Assembly (NCBI RefSeq): GCF_000211415.1
Contig: NZ_GL890776.1
Location: 657,794-721,793, forward strand
DNA from: Enterobacter mori LMG 25706
Lineage (GTDB): Bacteria > Pseudomonadota > Gammaproteobacteria > Enterobacterales > Enterobacteriaceae
Length of the DNA stretch: 64,000 nucleotides
Direction: 5' to 3'
The position numbers and the translations under genes were made by a program. Of the stretch, positions 18,019 through 28,100 are shown piece after piece; the first letter of the stretch is position 1, and each line of letters starts with the position of its first letter. The notes under the pieces were generated by a model. The model was given only the letters and a program-made list of their open reading frames with translations. It made no database searches and was not told the origin of the DNA.

Positions 18019-19164
18019 TCAACGACCGCCCATGATGGCAATGTAATCCTGCGTCCAGCGGCTGTAAGGGACAAATTTCCCCCCTTCCGCAATCGGCGTT
18101 TTCCAGAACATGATTTTTTCGAACTCGTTATAACCGTTTGTTTCGCAGCCTTTATCACCGAGCAGCGTGCTGGCTTTACAGCCTTCCGCGACCACCGGCA
18201 GCGAGCCAAACCAGGCCGCCAGATCGCCCTGCACTTTTGGCGTCAGCGACCAGTTCATCCATTTGTAGGCGCACATTGGGTGTTTTGCCTGCGCGTGCAG
18301 CATGGTGGTGTCCGCCCAGCCGGTCACCCCTTCTTTCGGGAAGACGGTGGCAACGGGCTGGTTCTCTGCCTTGAGGGCATTCGCCTGATATGGCCAGGCG
18401 CTGGAGGCCACCACGCCTTCATTTTTAAAGTCGCTCATCTGAACGGTGGTGTCATGCCAGTAGCGGTGGATAAGCGCGTGCTGATCGCGCAGCACCTTGA
18501 GCACAGCGGCGTACTGCTCTTCGGTGAGCTGGTACGGGTCTTTAATACCTAACTGCGGCTGAGTGGCTTTGACGAACAGCGCGGCATCGGCGATATAAAT
18601 CGGGCCGTCGTACGCCTGCACGCGTCCCTGGTTGGTTTTACCGTCAGGCAAATTCTGTTTGGTGAATACCACGCTCCAGCTGTCCGGCGGCGTCGGGAAA
18701 GTTTTGGTGTTGTACATCAGCAGGTTTGGCCCCCACTGATACGGCGTGCCGTAGACTTTGCCGTCAACGTTAAACCATTCCCCTTTCACAATCCGTGCGT
18801 CGAGGGTTTTCCAGTTGGGGATCAGATCGGGGTTAATCGGCTGAACGCGTTTCCCCATGATCAGGCGCAGCGAGGCGTCACCGGAGGCCGTGACCAGGTC
18901 ATATCCCCCTTTCGCCATCAGGCTGACCATCTCATCGGATGTGGCCGCCGTTTTGACGTTGACGGCACACCCGGTCTCTTTTTCAAACTGGGTCACCCAG
19001 TCATAATTTTTATCCGTCTGACCGCGTTCGATGTACCCCGGCCAGGCAATAATATCCAGTCGTCCTTCCCCGTTACCGATGGCCTTCGGCGGTTCGGCGG
19101 CTTGCGCGGTCATGATTGTCATGCCAAGCGCATACAGGCTGCTGCGGGCAAAATTTTTGCTCAT
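18019..19164 (-). CDS. ydcS: Periplasmic substrate-binding protein YdcS
   Basis: 381 residues with a signal peptide of about 22 residues (ending MTAQAAEPP) and the PotD/PotF-type fold start RLDIIAWPGYIERG. It captures the substrate (polyamine-like by family and context) for YdcUVT. E. coli YdcS has also been reported to have polyhydroxybutyrate synthase activity. First gene of the operon, with a 272-base leader and intergenic region before ydcR. No missing features. Confidence 0.94.
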   Translation of the reverse strand: MSKNFARSSLYALGMTIMTAQAAEPPKAIGNGEGRLDIIAWPGYIERGQTDKNYDWVTQFEKETGCAVNVKTAATSDEMVSLMAKGGYDLVTASGDASLRLIMGKRVQPINPDLIPNWKTLDARIVKGEWFNVDGKVYGTPYQWGPNLLMYNTKTFPTPPDSWSVVFTKQNLPDGKTNQGRVQAYDGPIYIADAALFVKATQPQLGIKDPYQLTEEQYAAVLKVLRDQHALIHRYWHDTTVQMSDFKNEGVVASSAWPYQANALKAENQPVATVFPKEGVTGWADTTMLHAQAKHPMCAYKWMNWSLTPKVQGDLAAWFGSLPVVAEGCKASTLLGDKGCETNGYNEFEKIMFWKTPIAEGGKFVPYSRWTQDYIAIMGGR

Positions 19165-19436
19165 TAGATATACTCCAGTCGCAATGAAATTTAGCGGCAG
19201 CCTTGCCGTAAAAATATCTCCTTAATTAAACGTAGACCGCGCAAATGCGCCGCACCTTTCGGCTAAAGGAAATTTCATCAAGGTGTGACCGAGGGCGCAT
19301 TCCCCGTTAACTGGATTATAGACAAGGAGTTAGCAGAGGAAGGGAGTATGCAGATTTCCTATGATGCGGCGCTGAGAGATATTCGCAGCGCCGTCATAAA
19401 GATAAGGAAGGATTATTTAAAAGCCGACTACGCGAT

Positions 19437-20846
19437 TTATTCCAGCATCTCGCTAATTAATTTTCCCAACTGAATAACAGCCTGTTCTTCCCGTTCTCCC
19501 CACGCCCAGGAGGTATTAAACCGGAAAAACGGCGTCCAGCTGTCTGAGGTTGAAAACATCTTACCTGGCGCAATGCTGATGTGGTGGACTAACGCTTTCT
19601 CGCTCAGCAGCCCGGCATCCAGCTGTGCCGGAAGCTCCAGCCATAAAAAATAGCCGCTGTCGTTGTGATGGATTTTGACGCCAGCAGGCATATGGCGCAA
19701 AAGCGACTGCCACCCCTGCTGTTTGCGCTCGGCCAGCGTGCGTCGCAGGCGGCGAAGATGGGCGTCATATCGTTTGGTCGCCAGATAATCCACCAGCGCC
19801 AGCTGCATGGGTGAGCTGGTTGATAAGGTGCTCATGAGCTGCAGCTGCTGAATGCGGCGCGCATGCTTTCCCGCCGCTACCCATCCGATGCGAAAACCGG
19901 CCACCAGACATTTTGAAAATGAGGAGCAGTGCAGCGTCATGTCCTGCCTGTCCCAGGCCTTGGCCGGAAGCGGTTTTTCACGGCCAAAATAGAGCTCGCT
20001 GTAGACGTCGTCCTCAATCAGGGTGACGTTATGCTTCGTTAGCAGCGCCACCAGCAGCGCCTTTTTCTCCGCACTCAGCGTGAAGCCAAGCGGGTTTTGA
20101 CTGTTGGTCATTAGCCAGCAGGCTTTTACCGGATAATCATTCAGGGCCTGTTCAAGGGCATTCAGGTCGATCCCCTCGCGCACGTCGGTCGCTATCGACA
20201 GGGCCTTCAGCTTCAGACGTTCAAGCGCCTGGAGAGCACCATAAAAACAGGGATTTTCAACGATTACCCAGTCACCGGGTTCGGTGACTGCCTGAAGGCT
20301 TAGATTCAGCGCCTCAAGCGCGCCTGCGGTAATGACAATCTCTTCAGGAGAGATGTTCATCCCCTGCTGCGCGTAGCGGCGGGCAATGGCGTGGCGTAGA
20401 TCGACGTTACCCGGCGGCAGGTTTTCAATCACGCTCATCGCGGTGGCGGTTTTACTGACGTTCGCCAGCGAGCGGTTAAGCTGCTGAAGCGGAAAGAGGC
20501 GCGGATCGGGAAATGCGGAAGCAAACGGCACGACGGAGGGATCGCGGCTGGCCTGCAGTACATCGAAGATATAGGTGTTGATGTCGACCACTTCATCGCG
20601 CATCACCTGAGCCGGAGGAGCAGGCTGTTGCGCAGTCGGGCGCGAGGCAACATAATAGCCCGATTGCGGTCTGGCGACAATGCGCCCCTGGCTTTCCAGC
20701 ATCTGATACGCGTGGCCCACGGTCATGAAACTCATGCCACTGCTCGCCACCTGCTCTCGCAGTGAAGGCAGCTTATCGCCCGGCAGCCATACGCCAAGCT
20801 CAATCTGCGAGATAATTTGTTGCGCCAGACGCTGGTATTTTTTCAT
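19437..20846 (-). CDS. ydcR: MocR-type (GntR/aminotransferase-like) regulator YdcR
   Basis: 469 residues. A winged-helix GntR domain occupies about 1-70 (LPSLREQVASSGMSFMTVGHAY). It is joined to a fold-type I aminotransferase-like domain with the PLP lysine in CSSFSKCLVAGFRIGW near residue 310. MocR regulators sense PLP-bound ligands rather than act as enzymes. It lies upstream of ydcS in the same orientation, as in E. coli, and may control the ydcSTUV-patD operon. Confidence 0.93.
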   Translation of the reverse strand: MKKYQRLAQQIISQIELGVWLPGDKLPSLREQVASSGMSFMTVGHAYQMLESQGRIVARPQSGYYVASRPTAQQPAPPAQVMRDEVVDINTYIFDVLQASRDPSVVPFASAFPDPRLFPLQQLNRSLANVSKTATAMSVIENLPPGNVDLRHAIARRYAQQGMNISPEEIVITAGALEALNLSLQAVTEPGDWVIVENPCFYGALQALERLKLKALSIATDVREGIDLNALEQALNDYPVKACWLMTNSQNPLGFTLSAEKKALLVALLTKHNVTLIEDDVYSELYFGREKPLPAKAWDRQDMTLHCSSFSKCLVAGFRIGWVAAGKHARRIQQLQLMSTLSTSSPMQLALVDYLATKRYDAHLRRLRRTLAERKQQGWQSLLRHMPAGVKIHHNDSGYFLWLELPAQLDAGLLSEKALVHHISIAPGKMFSTSDSWTPFFRFNTSWAWGEREEQAVIQLGKLISEMLE

Positions 20847-20928
20847 CAGATTCTCCTTATTGCCGACAGTGTATATCAGCAGGAGAAAAAGAGAAGATTT
20901 TGCTAACTGTTATGGAAAGCGTTGTTAA

Positions 20929-21117
20929 TTACTTGCGGTACTCAGTGATATGGCTCTGGGCAGAACGTGCTGCGGCCAGGTGATCGAGCGTAACCATCGA
21001 CGATTTGCAAAAAATGCATTTCGCGCCGTGAGGATTTTTCTCAGACACATCAAAAACTGAAGTACGGTACTGCGAGCCATGACAGCATGGGCAGCGAAAA
21101 TGGATATAAGAAGTCAT
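20929..21117 (-). CDS. YmcF/YnfQ-like cold-shock small protein with two CxxC pairs
   Basis: 62 residues. FRCPCCHGSQYRTSVFDV followed by GAKCIFCKSSM forms a likely four-cysteine zinc ribbon. The sequence recalls E. coli YmcF and YnfQ, small proteins found to be induced by cold. AGGAG lies six bases before ATG 21117. No CspA-family gene is adjacent. The long untranslated stretch upstream (21118 onwards on the minus strand) could act as a cold-responsive leader, which is inference. Confidence 0.72.
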   Translation of the reverse strand: MTSYIHFRCPCCHGSQYRTSVFDVSEKNPHGAKCIFCKSSMVTLDHLAAARSAQSHITEYRK

Positions 21118-21510
21118 AGGATTCTCCTGTAAACGTAAAAACGTAAATTACTCATGAGCCGATCAGGCAATAATGGTTTTAAACAAAACTAATCGGAAAG
21201 TAGATAAAGACCCAAGAGAGGCTGCGGAGAGGCACAACGTGATGAGAACTGCTTTATAAAACTACGTCAGATATTTATTTGGACTCAAAACCAGAAGACC
21301 ATTAACGCACGACGCAGACGACAACGCAAGCGGTTTAATGCGTAAAATTCATAAAAAGAATTTTCTTATTCTTAATTACCAACCTATATCAGATGAGTTA
21401 AATGACGACAGTTTTCGAACTGTTATGAATAAATTTTACTTTTCTGCCTCTGATAGTCGACTTTGCCCCCCTATACCATAACAGCACACCGTTTGACATT
21501 GAGGCTGTGC
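21118..21510. promoter_or_regulatory. Divergent intergenic region between small cold-shock-like gene and cioA
   Basis: 393 bases without a supported gene. It should hold the promoter and leader of the minus-strand YmcF/YnfQ-like gene and the promoter of cioAB. It is AT-rich near 21340-21440. I see no convincing FNR box, terminator or RNA gene in it. Confidence 0.4.
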
Positions 21511-22911
21511 ATGTTTAGTTTAGATGCTTTTCACCTTGCGCGGATACAGTTTGCCTTTACCGTATCCTTTCACATTATTTTCCCGGCAATCACCATCGGC
21601 CTGGCAAGCTATCTTGCTGTACTCGAAGGGCTGTGGCTCAAAACAAAAAATCCCGTCTGGCGCTCGCTGTACCATTTCTGGTCGAAGATCTTCGCCGTTA
21701 ACTTTGGTATGGGTGTGGTCTCCGGGCTGGTCATGGCCTACCAGTTTGGCACTAACTGGAGTGGATTTTCACAGTTTGCGGGCAGTATTACCGGCCCACT
21801 GCTGACCTATGAAGTGCTCACCGCTTTCTTCCTTGAGGCCGGTTTCCTTGGCGTGATGCTGTTTGGCTGGAACAAAGTCGGTCCGGGTCTGCACTTCTTT
21901 GCAACCTGTATGGTGGCGCTGGGGACGATTATATCGACCTTCTGGATCCTCTCCTCCAACAGCTGGATGCAGACCCCGCAAGGCTATGAGATCGTCAACG
22001 GTCAGGTCGTACCGGTAGACTGGTTTGCCGTGGTATTTAACCCCTCTTTCCCGTACCGCCTGCTGCATATGTCGATAGCCGCCTTCCTCAGTAGCGCGCT
22101 GTTTGTTGGTGCTTCTGCCGCCTGGCACCTGCTGCGCGGTAACAGGACGCCTGCCATTCGCGCCATGTTCTCTATGGCACTCTGGATGACCCTGATTGTG
22201 GCCCCCATACAGGCGATGGTGGGTGATATGCACGGGCTGAACACCTTAAAGTACCAGCCCGCCAAAATTGCCGCCATTGAAGGCCACTGGGAAAACCCGC
22301 CGGGTGAACCGACGCCGCTGCTGCTGTTCGGCTGGCCGGACATGGAGCAGGAGCGCACCCGCTTTGGGCTGGAGATCCCGGCGCTGGGCAGCCTGATCCT
22401 GACCCACAGTCTGGAAAAACAGGTTCCTGCGCTCAAGGAGTTTCCGAAAGAAGACCGGCCTAACGCCACCATCGTCTTCTGGTCGTTCCGCATTATGGCA
22501 GGCCTGGGCATGTTGATGCTGCTGCTGGGAGTGGCTGCGGTCTGGCTGCGCTACAAAAAACGGCTGTATACCTCTCGTCCCTTCCTGTGGTTTGCCCTGC
22601 TTATGGGGCCATCCGGATTGATTGCCATCCTTGCCGGATGGGTTACCACGGAAGTGGGCCGCCAGCCGTGGGTGGTCTATGGACTGCAGCGCACGAAAGA
22701 TGCGGTTTCCGCGCACGGCGATCTGCATATGAGCGTCAGCCTGCTGGCCTTCTTCGTGGTTTATACCTCGGTGTTTGGCGTGGGTTATAGCTATATGGTA
22801 CGCCTGATCAAAAAAGGTCCTCAGCCTCATGAGTCATTTGCCACTGAAGCTGATGGTCGACCCGCTCGTCCCCTTTCCGCCGTTATCACTGAACGTAAGG
22901 AGAAGCCATAA
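21511..22911 (+). CDS. cioA: Cytochrome bd-type ubiquinol oxidase subunit I, CioA-like
   Basis: 466 residues from ATG 21511 with GAGG upstream; the frame continues back to 21463 without a ribosome site. About nine membrane helices; heme-ligand histidines are expected in DAFHLARIQFAF and FPYRLLHMSIAAF. The GRQPWVVYGLQRT segment is diagnostic of subunit I. At 466 residues it lacks the long Q-loop insert of E. coli CydA (522), as in cyanide-insensitive oxidases. It oxidises quinol and reduces O2 to water in the inner membrane. It is followed at once by subunit II and a small DUF2474 gene. Confidence 0.9.
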   Translation: MFSLDAFHLARIQFAFTVSFHIIFPAITIGLASYLAVLEGLWLKTKNPVWRSLYHFWSKIFAVNFGMGVVSGLVMAYQFGTNWSGFSQFAGSITGPLLTYEVLTAFFLEAGFLGVMLFGWNKVGPGLHFFATCMVALGTIISTFWILSSNSWMQTPQGYEIVNGQVVPVDWFAVVFNPSFPYRLLHMSIAAFLSSALFVGASAAWHLLRGNRTPAIRAMFSMALWMTLIVAPIQAMVGDMHGLNTLKYQPAKIAAIEGHWENPPGEPTPLLLFGWPDMEQERTRFGLEIPALGSLILTHSLEKQVPALKEFPKEDRPNATIVFWSFRIMAGLGMLMLLLGVAAVWLRYKKRLYTSRPFLWFALLMGPSGLIAILAGWVTTEVGRQPWVVYGLQRTKDAVSAHGDLHMSVSLLAFFVVYTSVFGVGYSYMVRLIKKGPQPHESFATEADGRPARPLSAVITERKEKP

Positions 22912-23921
22912 TGGGAATCGATCTCTCCCTTATCTGGTTTGTGATCATCGTATTCGCCACGTTAATGTACATCGTGATGGATGGATTTGATCTGGGAATT
23001 GGCATCCTGTTCCCCGCGACGCAGAACGGCGACGATCGCGATGTGATGGTCAACAGTGTTGCGCCGGTGTGGGACGGGAACGAAACCTGGCTGGTGCTTG
23101 GCGGCGCGGCCTTGTTTGGTGCCTTCCCGTTGGCTTACGCGGTCATCATCGACGCGCTGACCATTCCGCTGACATTAATGCTGATCGGACTTATTTTTCG
23201 GGGCGTGGCGTTTGAGTTTCGCTTCAAAGCCACACCGGCACACCGTCCGTTCTGGGATAAAGCCTTTATTGGTGGCTCGATTCTGGCAACGTTCACCCAG
23301 GGCGTGACGGTCGGCGCTGTGATTAACGGTTTCTCCGTTACCGGACGCACGTACAGCGGGGGACCCTTTGACTGGTTCACTGCCTTTAACCTGTTCTGTG
23401 GCGCAGGTCTGGTCATAGCCTATGCCCTGTTAGGCTCCACATGGCTGGTGATGAAAAGCGAAAATGCCCTGCAACAGCGGATGCGTGAGGTTTCAAAAAC
23501 GCTGTTAATCGTCCTTCTGGTATTCATTGCGGCAATCAGTATCTGGACGCCTTTGGCGCAACCGGCTATCGCCGCGCGCTGGTTTACGCTGCCGAATCTG
23601 TTTTATCTGCTGCCCGTCCCGGTGCTGGTGGCGATCCTGAGCCTTTGGCAGTGGCGAAGCCTGAAGGATCCTGATAGCCATAATCTGCCGTTTGTGCTGA
23701 CGCTGGGGTTGATTTTCCTCGGATTCAGCGGTCTTGGGATCAGCATCTGGCCCCACATCATCCCGCCGTCTATTACCATATGGCAGGCCGCTGCACCCCC
23801 GCAGAGTCAGGGCTTTATGTTAGTGGGCGCACTGTTGATCATTCCCATCATTCTGGTCTACACCTTCTGGAGTTATTACGTATTTCGCGGAAAAGTACAG
23901 CATGGGGAGGGTTATCATTGA
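22911..23921 (+). CDS. cioB: Cytochrome bd-type ubiquinol oxidase subunit II, CioB-like
   Basis: 336 residues, about eight membrane helices, with the subunit II marks MDGFDLGIGIL and VWDGNETWLVLGG in the N-terminal third. Its ATG shares one base with the cioA stop region (TAATG), so the subunits are coupled. Typical CydB is about 380 residues; CioB-type proteins are shorter, consistent with this copy. It pairs with CioA in the inner membrane. Confidence 0.92.
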   Translation: MGIDLSLIWFVIIVFATLMYIVMDGFDLGIGILFPATQNGDDRDVMVNSVAPVWDGNETWLVLGGAALFGAFPLAYAVIIDALTIPLTLMLIGLIFRGVAFEFRFKATPAHRPFWDKAFIGGSILATFTQGVTVGAVINGFSVTGRTYSGGPFDWFTAFNLFCGAGLVIAYALLGSTWLVMKSENALQQRMREVSKTLLIVLLVFIAAISIWTPLAQPAIAARWFTLPNLFYLLPVPVLVAILSLWQWRSLKDPDSHNLPFVLTLGLIFLGFSGLGISIWPHIIPPSITIWQAAAPPQSQGFMLVGALLIIPIILVYTFWSYYVFRGKVQHGEGYH

Positions 23922-24049
23922 TGCAACAACCTGTCTGGAAACGTCTGATGTGGCTGGTCATCATCTGGGGCGGTAGCGTCCTGGCGCTGGCCGCCGTAAG
24001 TATGTTCTTCCGCATGCTGATGGCGGCGGCGGGATTTAAATCTCACTAA
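23921..24049 (+). CDS. DUF2474 small membrane protein of the bd oxidase operon
   Basis: 42 residues with one helix (LMWLVIIWGGSVLALAAVSMF), starting at the last base of cioB behind GGGGAGGG. DUF2474 proteins accompany CioAB-type oxidases and are thought to act like CydX as a small accessory subunit. The function here is inferred from position and size. Confidence 0.82.
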   Translation: MQQPVWKRLMWLVIIWGGSVLALAAVSMFFRMLMAAAGFKSH

Positions 24050-24057
24050 CACCCTGT

Positions 24058-24092
24058 GCCGGGCACCGCGCTGTTGCCCGGCCTCTTCTCGC
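24058..24092 (+). terminator. Hairpin after the cioAB operon
   Basis: GCCGGGCA/TGCCCGGC stem with a nine-base loop, followed by CTCTTCTC rather than a clean T-run. It could be a weak terminator or a degenerate REP unit. Confidence 0.5.
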
Positions 24093-24176
24093 ACTTTCAG
24101 ATAAACCCCATTAACTCGCGCGGGCGTATGGTTACACTTGGAATAGATTCACAGCATTGATATTTAGAGAAGAAAA

Positions 24177-24614
24177 ATGAAAAAGCTCGTTGCAGTAACT
24201 TTTCTGAGCCTGGCCCTGGCGGGCTGCGTTAACCCGGGTAAAGCGTCCGTTCAGCCGGAGCAGCTTCAAAACCACCGTTTTGTGCTGGAAAACGTCGATG
24301 GTAAAGCCATCACCAAAACGGCAACGCAGCCTGAAATAAGCTTTAGCGCACTGTCAGATATCAGCCTGATTAAAAACATCACTGTCTCAGGCGTGATGTG
24401 TAACAGCTATAACGGACAGGGGAAATTGTCCGAAGGCGCGCTCACCGTCAAAACGCTGGCGATGACCCGGAAACTGTGCACTGACCCACAGCTTAACGAA
24501 CTGGATCAGGCCATCGGCGACATGCTGCGCAAGGGCGCACAGGTCGACCTGACTGAAGACCAGTTAACGCTGGCGACAGCCGAAAAAACGCTGATGTTTA
24601 AACGCGTTGAGTAA
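24177..24614 (+). CDS. hslJ: Heat-shock lipoprotein HslJ
   Basis: 145 residues with a lipoprotein signal (SLALAGCVNPG, lipidation cysteine at residue 17) and a META domain (VSGVMCNSYNGQGKLSEGAL). E. coli HslJ is heat-shock-induced and linked to novobiocin resistance; its exact role is unresolved. Good ribosome site (AGAGAAGAAAA). It is convergent with ydbJ, their stops touching, and next to ydbK as in E. coli. Confidence 0.93.
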   Translation: MKKLVAVTFLSLALAGCVNPGKASVQPEQLQNHRFVLENVDGKAITKTATQPEISFSALSDISLIKNITVSGVMCNSYNGQGKLSEGALTVKTLAMTRKLCTDPQLNELDQAIGDMLRKGAQVDLTEDQLTLATAEKTLMFKRVE

Positions 24615-24881
24615 TCAGTAGTTACCGCAAGATCCCACGGCAAGCGACTGTTCACTGCAGCGCTTGCCATTTGGCAACGCGCACATACCAATCGCAGACC
24701 CATCGAGCTGGCGAGCAACCGATAACGAACCCCCAATCATCGCGCAGTTGGCCTGGCCGGAGCTTGACATCGCGGCTCTCATACCTGGCGTAACGTGCGC
24801 CGCCGTTGCCTGCTGAACAGGTTCACTACTACATGCCGACAACAATAATGCGGCACACCCTACCCAAAACGCTGAACGCAT
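24615..24881 (-). CDS. ydbJ: DUF333 lipoprotein YdbJ
   Basis: 88 residues, equal to E. coli YdbJ, from ATG 24881 behind GGGGGAGAG; the upstream frame to 25001 is unlikely. Lipoprotein signal CAALLLSACSSEP, then the DUF333 cysteine pattern (ANCAMIGGSLSV ... GMCALPNGKRC). Probable envelope lipoprotein of unknown function. Confidence 0.9.
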   Translation of the reverse strand: MRSAFWVGCAALLLSACSSEPVQQATAAHVTPGMRAAMSSSGQANCAMIGGSLSVARQLDGSAIGMCALPNGKRCSEQSLAVGSCGNY

Positions 24882-25151
24882 GTTCTCTCCCCCATGAATA
24901 ATGACAAACCTATGCATAATAGGCACCCGGCGCCGCATCGTCGAGAGTGGATGTGCGTATTTATGCGCTCCGGAAACAATTTCTCGCAATTTTTTCGGCA
25001 AAAGTTTGATCTACTCATTGATGCCGGGAATATCGAGGACACAAAAGCGAAAATCGCAAAACCTGAGCTTTGCTAAAATAAAAGAATAATTATCAGGGCT
25101 TGTTGCCGTTATACAGGCCCCTCTTTTTGCGCAATGTAAGGGTGTCGTCTT

Positions 25152-28100
25152 ATGCAAACTATTGACGGTAATGGTGCAGTCGCGTCAGTTGCGTTCCGTG
25201 CCAGCGAAGTTATCGCCATCTACCCGATTACGCCAAGTTCCACGATGGCTGAACAGGCGGATGCCTGGGCCGGAAACGGGGTAAAAAACGTCTGGGGGGA
25301 TGTCCCACGCGTGGTTGAAATGCAGTCCGAAGCAGGCGCGATTGCCGCGGTGCACGGTGCGCTTCAGACAGGCGCCTTGTCCACGTCGTTTACCTCCTCT
25401 CAGGGATTGCTGCTGATGATCCCGACGTTATACAAATTAGCGGGACAGTTGACGCCATTTGTGCTGCATGTTGCCGCACGTACGGTCGCGACTCACGCCC
25501 TCTCCATCTTTGGCGATCACTCAGACGTGATGGCGGTCCGTCAAACGGGCTGCGCCATGCTGTGCGCCAGCAGCGTCCAGGAGGCCCAGGACTTCGCGCT
25601 GATTTCGCATATCGCGACGCTGAAAAGCCGCGTGCCGTTTATTCATTTCTTTGATGGGTTCCGCACATCTCACGAAATCAACAAAATCGTTCCGCTGGCT
25701 GACGATACGATCCTCAATCTTCTGCCACAGGCTGAGATCGATGCGCACCGTGCTCGCGCCCTCAATCCGGAACATCCTGTGATTCGCGGAACTTCTGCAA
25801 ACCCGGATACCTATTTCCAGTCTCGCGAAGCGACCAACCCGTGGTACGACACGGTTTACGACCATGTTGAACAGGCGATGAATGCGTTCGCCACCGCCAC
25901 CGGACGGGAGTACAAACCGTTCGAGTATTATGGCCATCCGCAGGCGGAACGCGTGAACGTGCTGATGGGCTCAGCCATCGGCACCTGTGAAGAAGTGGTG
26001 GATGAACTGCTGACGCGCGGCGAAAAGGTCGGCGTGCTGAAAGTGCGGCTTTATCGTCCGTTCTCAGCTAAACATTTGCTCTCAGCGCTTCCGGAAAGCG
26101 CGCGATCCGTTGCCGTTCTTGACCGTACCAAAGAACCGGGTGCACACGCGGAACCGCTCTATCTGGACGTGATGACGGCCCTGGCGGAAGCGTTTAATAG
26201 CGGCGAACGCGAAATGCTGCCGCGCGTTATTGGCGGGCGCTATGGCTTGTCATCCAAAGAGTTTGGCCCGGACTGCGTGCTGGCAGTCTTTAACGAGCTG
26301 AATGCAGCGAAGCCAAAACCGCGCTTTACGGTCGGCATTTATGATGATGTGACTAATCTGTCCCTGTCATTGCCGGAAAACTCCCTGCCCTCGACCGCCA
26401 AACTCGAGGCGCTGTTCTATGGTCTGGGCAGCGACGGTAGCGTCTCAGCAACCAAAAACAACATCAAAATCATCGGCAATTCGACGCCGTGGTATGCCCA
26501 GGGCTATTTCGTCTATGACTCCAAAAAAGCGGGCGGGCTGACCGTTTCCCACCTGCGCGTCAGCGAACACCCTATTCGCTCGGCTTACCTTATTTCTCAG
26601 GCAGATTTTGTAGGCTGCCACCAGCTGCAGTTTATCGACAAATACCAGATGGCGGAGCGCCTGAAACCTGGCGGTATTTTCCTGATTAACACTCCGTACA
26701 GCGTTGATGAAGTCTGGGCGCGGTTGCCGCAAGAAGTGCAGGCGGTGCTAAACCAGAAAAAAGCCCGCCTCTTTGTGATTAACGCCGCCAAAATTGCCCG
26801 CGAATGTGGCCTGGCGGCACGTATCAACACCGTGATGCAGATGGCCTTCTTCCATCTGACCAACATCCTGCCGGGCGACAGTGCGCTGATGGAGCTGCAG
26901 GGTGCGATAGCCAAAAGCTACAGCAGTAAAGGCCAGGAGCTCGTCGAGCGCAACTGGCAGGCGCTGGCGCTGGCGCGCGAATCGCTGTTTGAGGTACCGC
27001 TGCAGCAGGTGAATGCAGCCAGCCCGAACCGTCCTCCGGTGGTGTCCGACGCGGCGCCGGATTTCGTGAAAACCGTAACGGCGGCGATGCTGGCCGGTCT
27101 GGGCGACGCCCTGCCAGTCTCGGCGCTGCCGCCAGACGGTACCTGGCCAATGGGCACCACCCGTTGGGAAAAACGCAACATCGCCGAAGCGATCCCGATC
27201 TGGAAAGAAGAGCTGTGTACGCAGTGCAACCACTGCGTGGCGGCCTGCCCTCACTCGGCCATCCGTGCCAAGGTGGTTTCTCCTGAAGAGATGGAAACCG
27301 CACCGGCCAGCCTGCACTCGCTGGATGTGAAATCCCGCGACATGCGCGGACAGAAATACGTTCTGCAGGTCGCCCCTGAAGACTGTACCGGCTGTAACCT
27401 GTGCGTCGAAGTGTGCCCGGCGAAGGATCGTCAAAACCCGGACATTAAAGCCATTAATATGATGTCGCGCCTGGAACATGTTGAAGAGGAGAAAGTGAAT
27501 TATGACTTCTTCCTGAACCTGCCGGAAATCGATCGCAGCAAGCTGGAACGTATTGATATTCGCACCTCACAGCTGATTACTCCGCTGTTCGAATACTCGG
27601 GTGCCTGCTCTGGCTGCGGAGAAACACCGTATATCAAACTGCTTACGCAGCTTTACGGCGACAGAATGCTGATCGCTAACGCCACCGGCTGTTCGTCTAT
27701 TTACGGTGGTAACCTCCCTTCCACGCCATACACTACCGACGCTAACGGTCGCGGCCCGGCATGGGCAAACTCGCTGTTTGAAGATAACGCCGAGTTTGGT
27801 CTTGGCTTCCGTCTGACCGTCGACCAGCACCGCGCGCGCGTGATGCGTTTGCTGGAGCAGTTTGCCGATAAAATCCCTGCAGAACTGAATGAGGCACTTC
27901 ACTCGGAAGCCACGCCGGACGTGCGGCGCGAGCAGGTGGCTGAACTGCGCAACGCGCTGCAGGGCGTTGAGGGTGCGGAACAATTGTTGACGGATGCTGA
28001 TGCGCTGGTTGAAAAATCTATCTGGCTGATCGGCGGCGACGGCTGGGCCTACGACATTGGCTTCGGCGGGCTTGACCATGTTCTGAGTCTGACTGAAAAC

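Noticed and set aside
19285-19473. 62-codon plus-strand frame between ydcS and ydcR
   Set aside because: It overlaps the ydcR 3' end, no clear ribosome site, and the region is better read as the ydcS promoter/leader.
26748-27479. 243-codon minus-strand frame inside ydbK
   Set aside because: It lies fully within a conserved gene in a GC-rich region; the product has no recognisable features.
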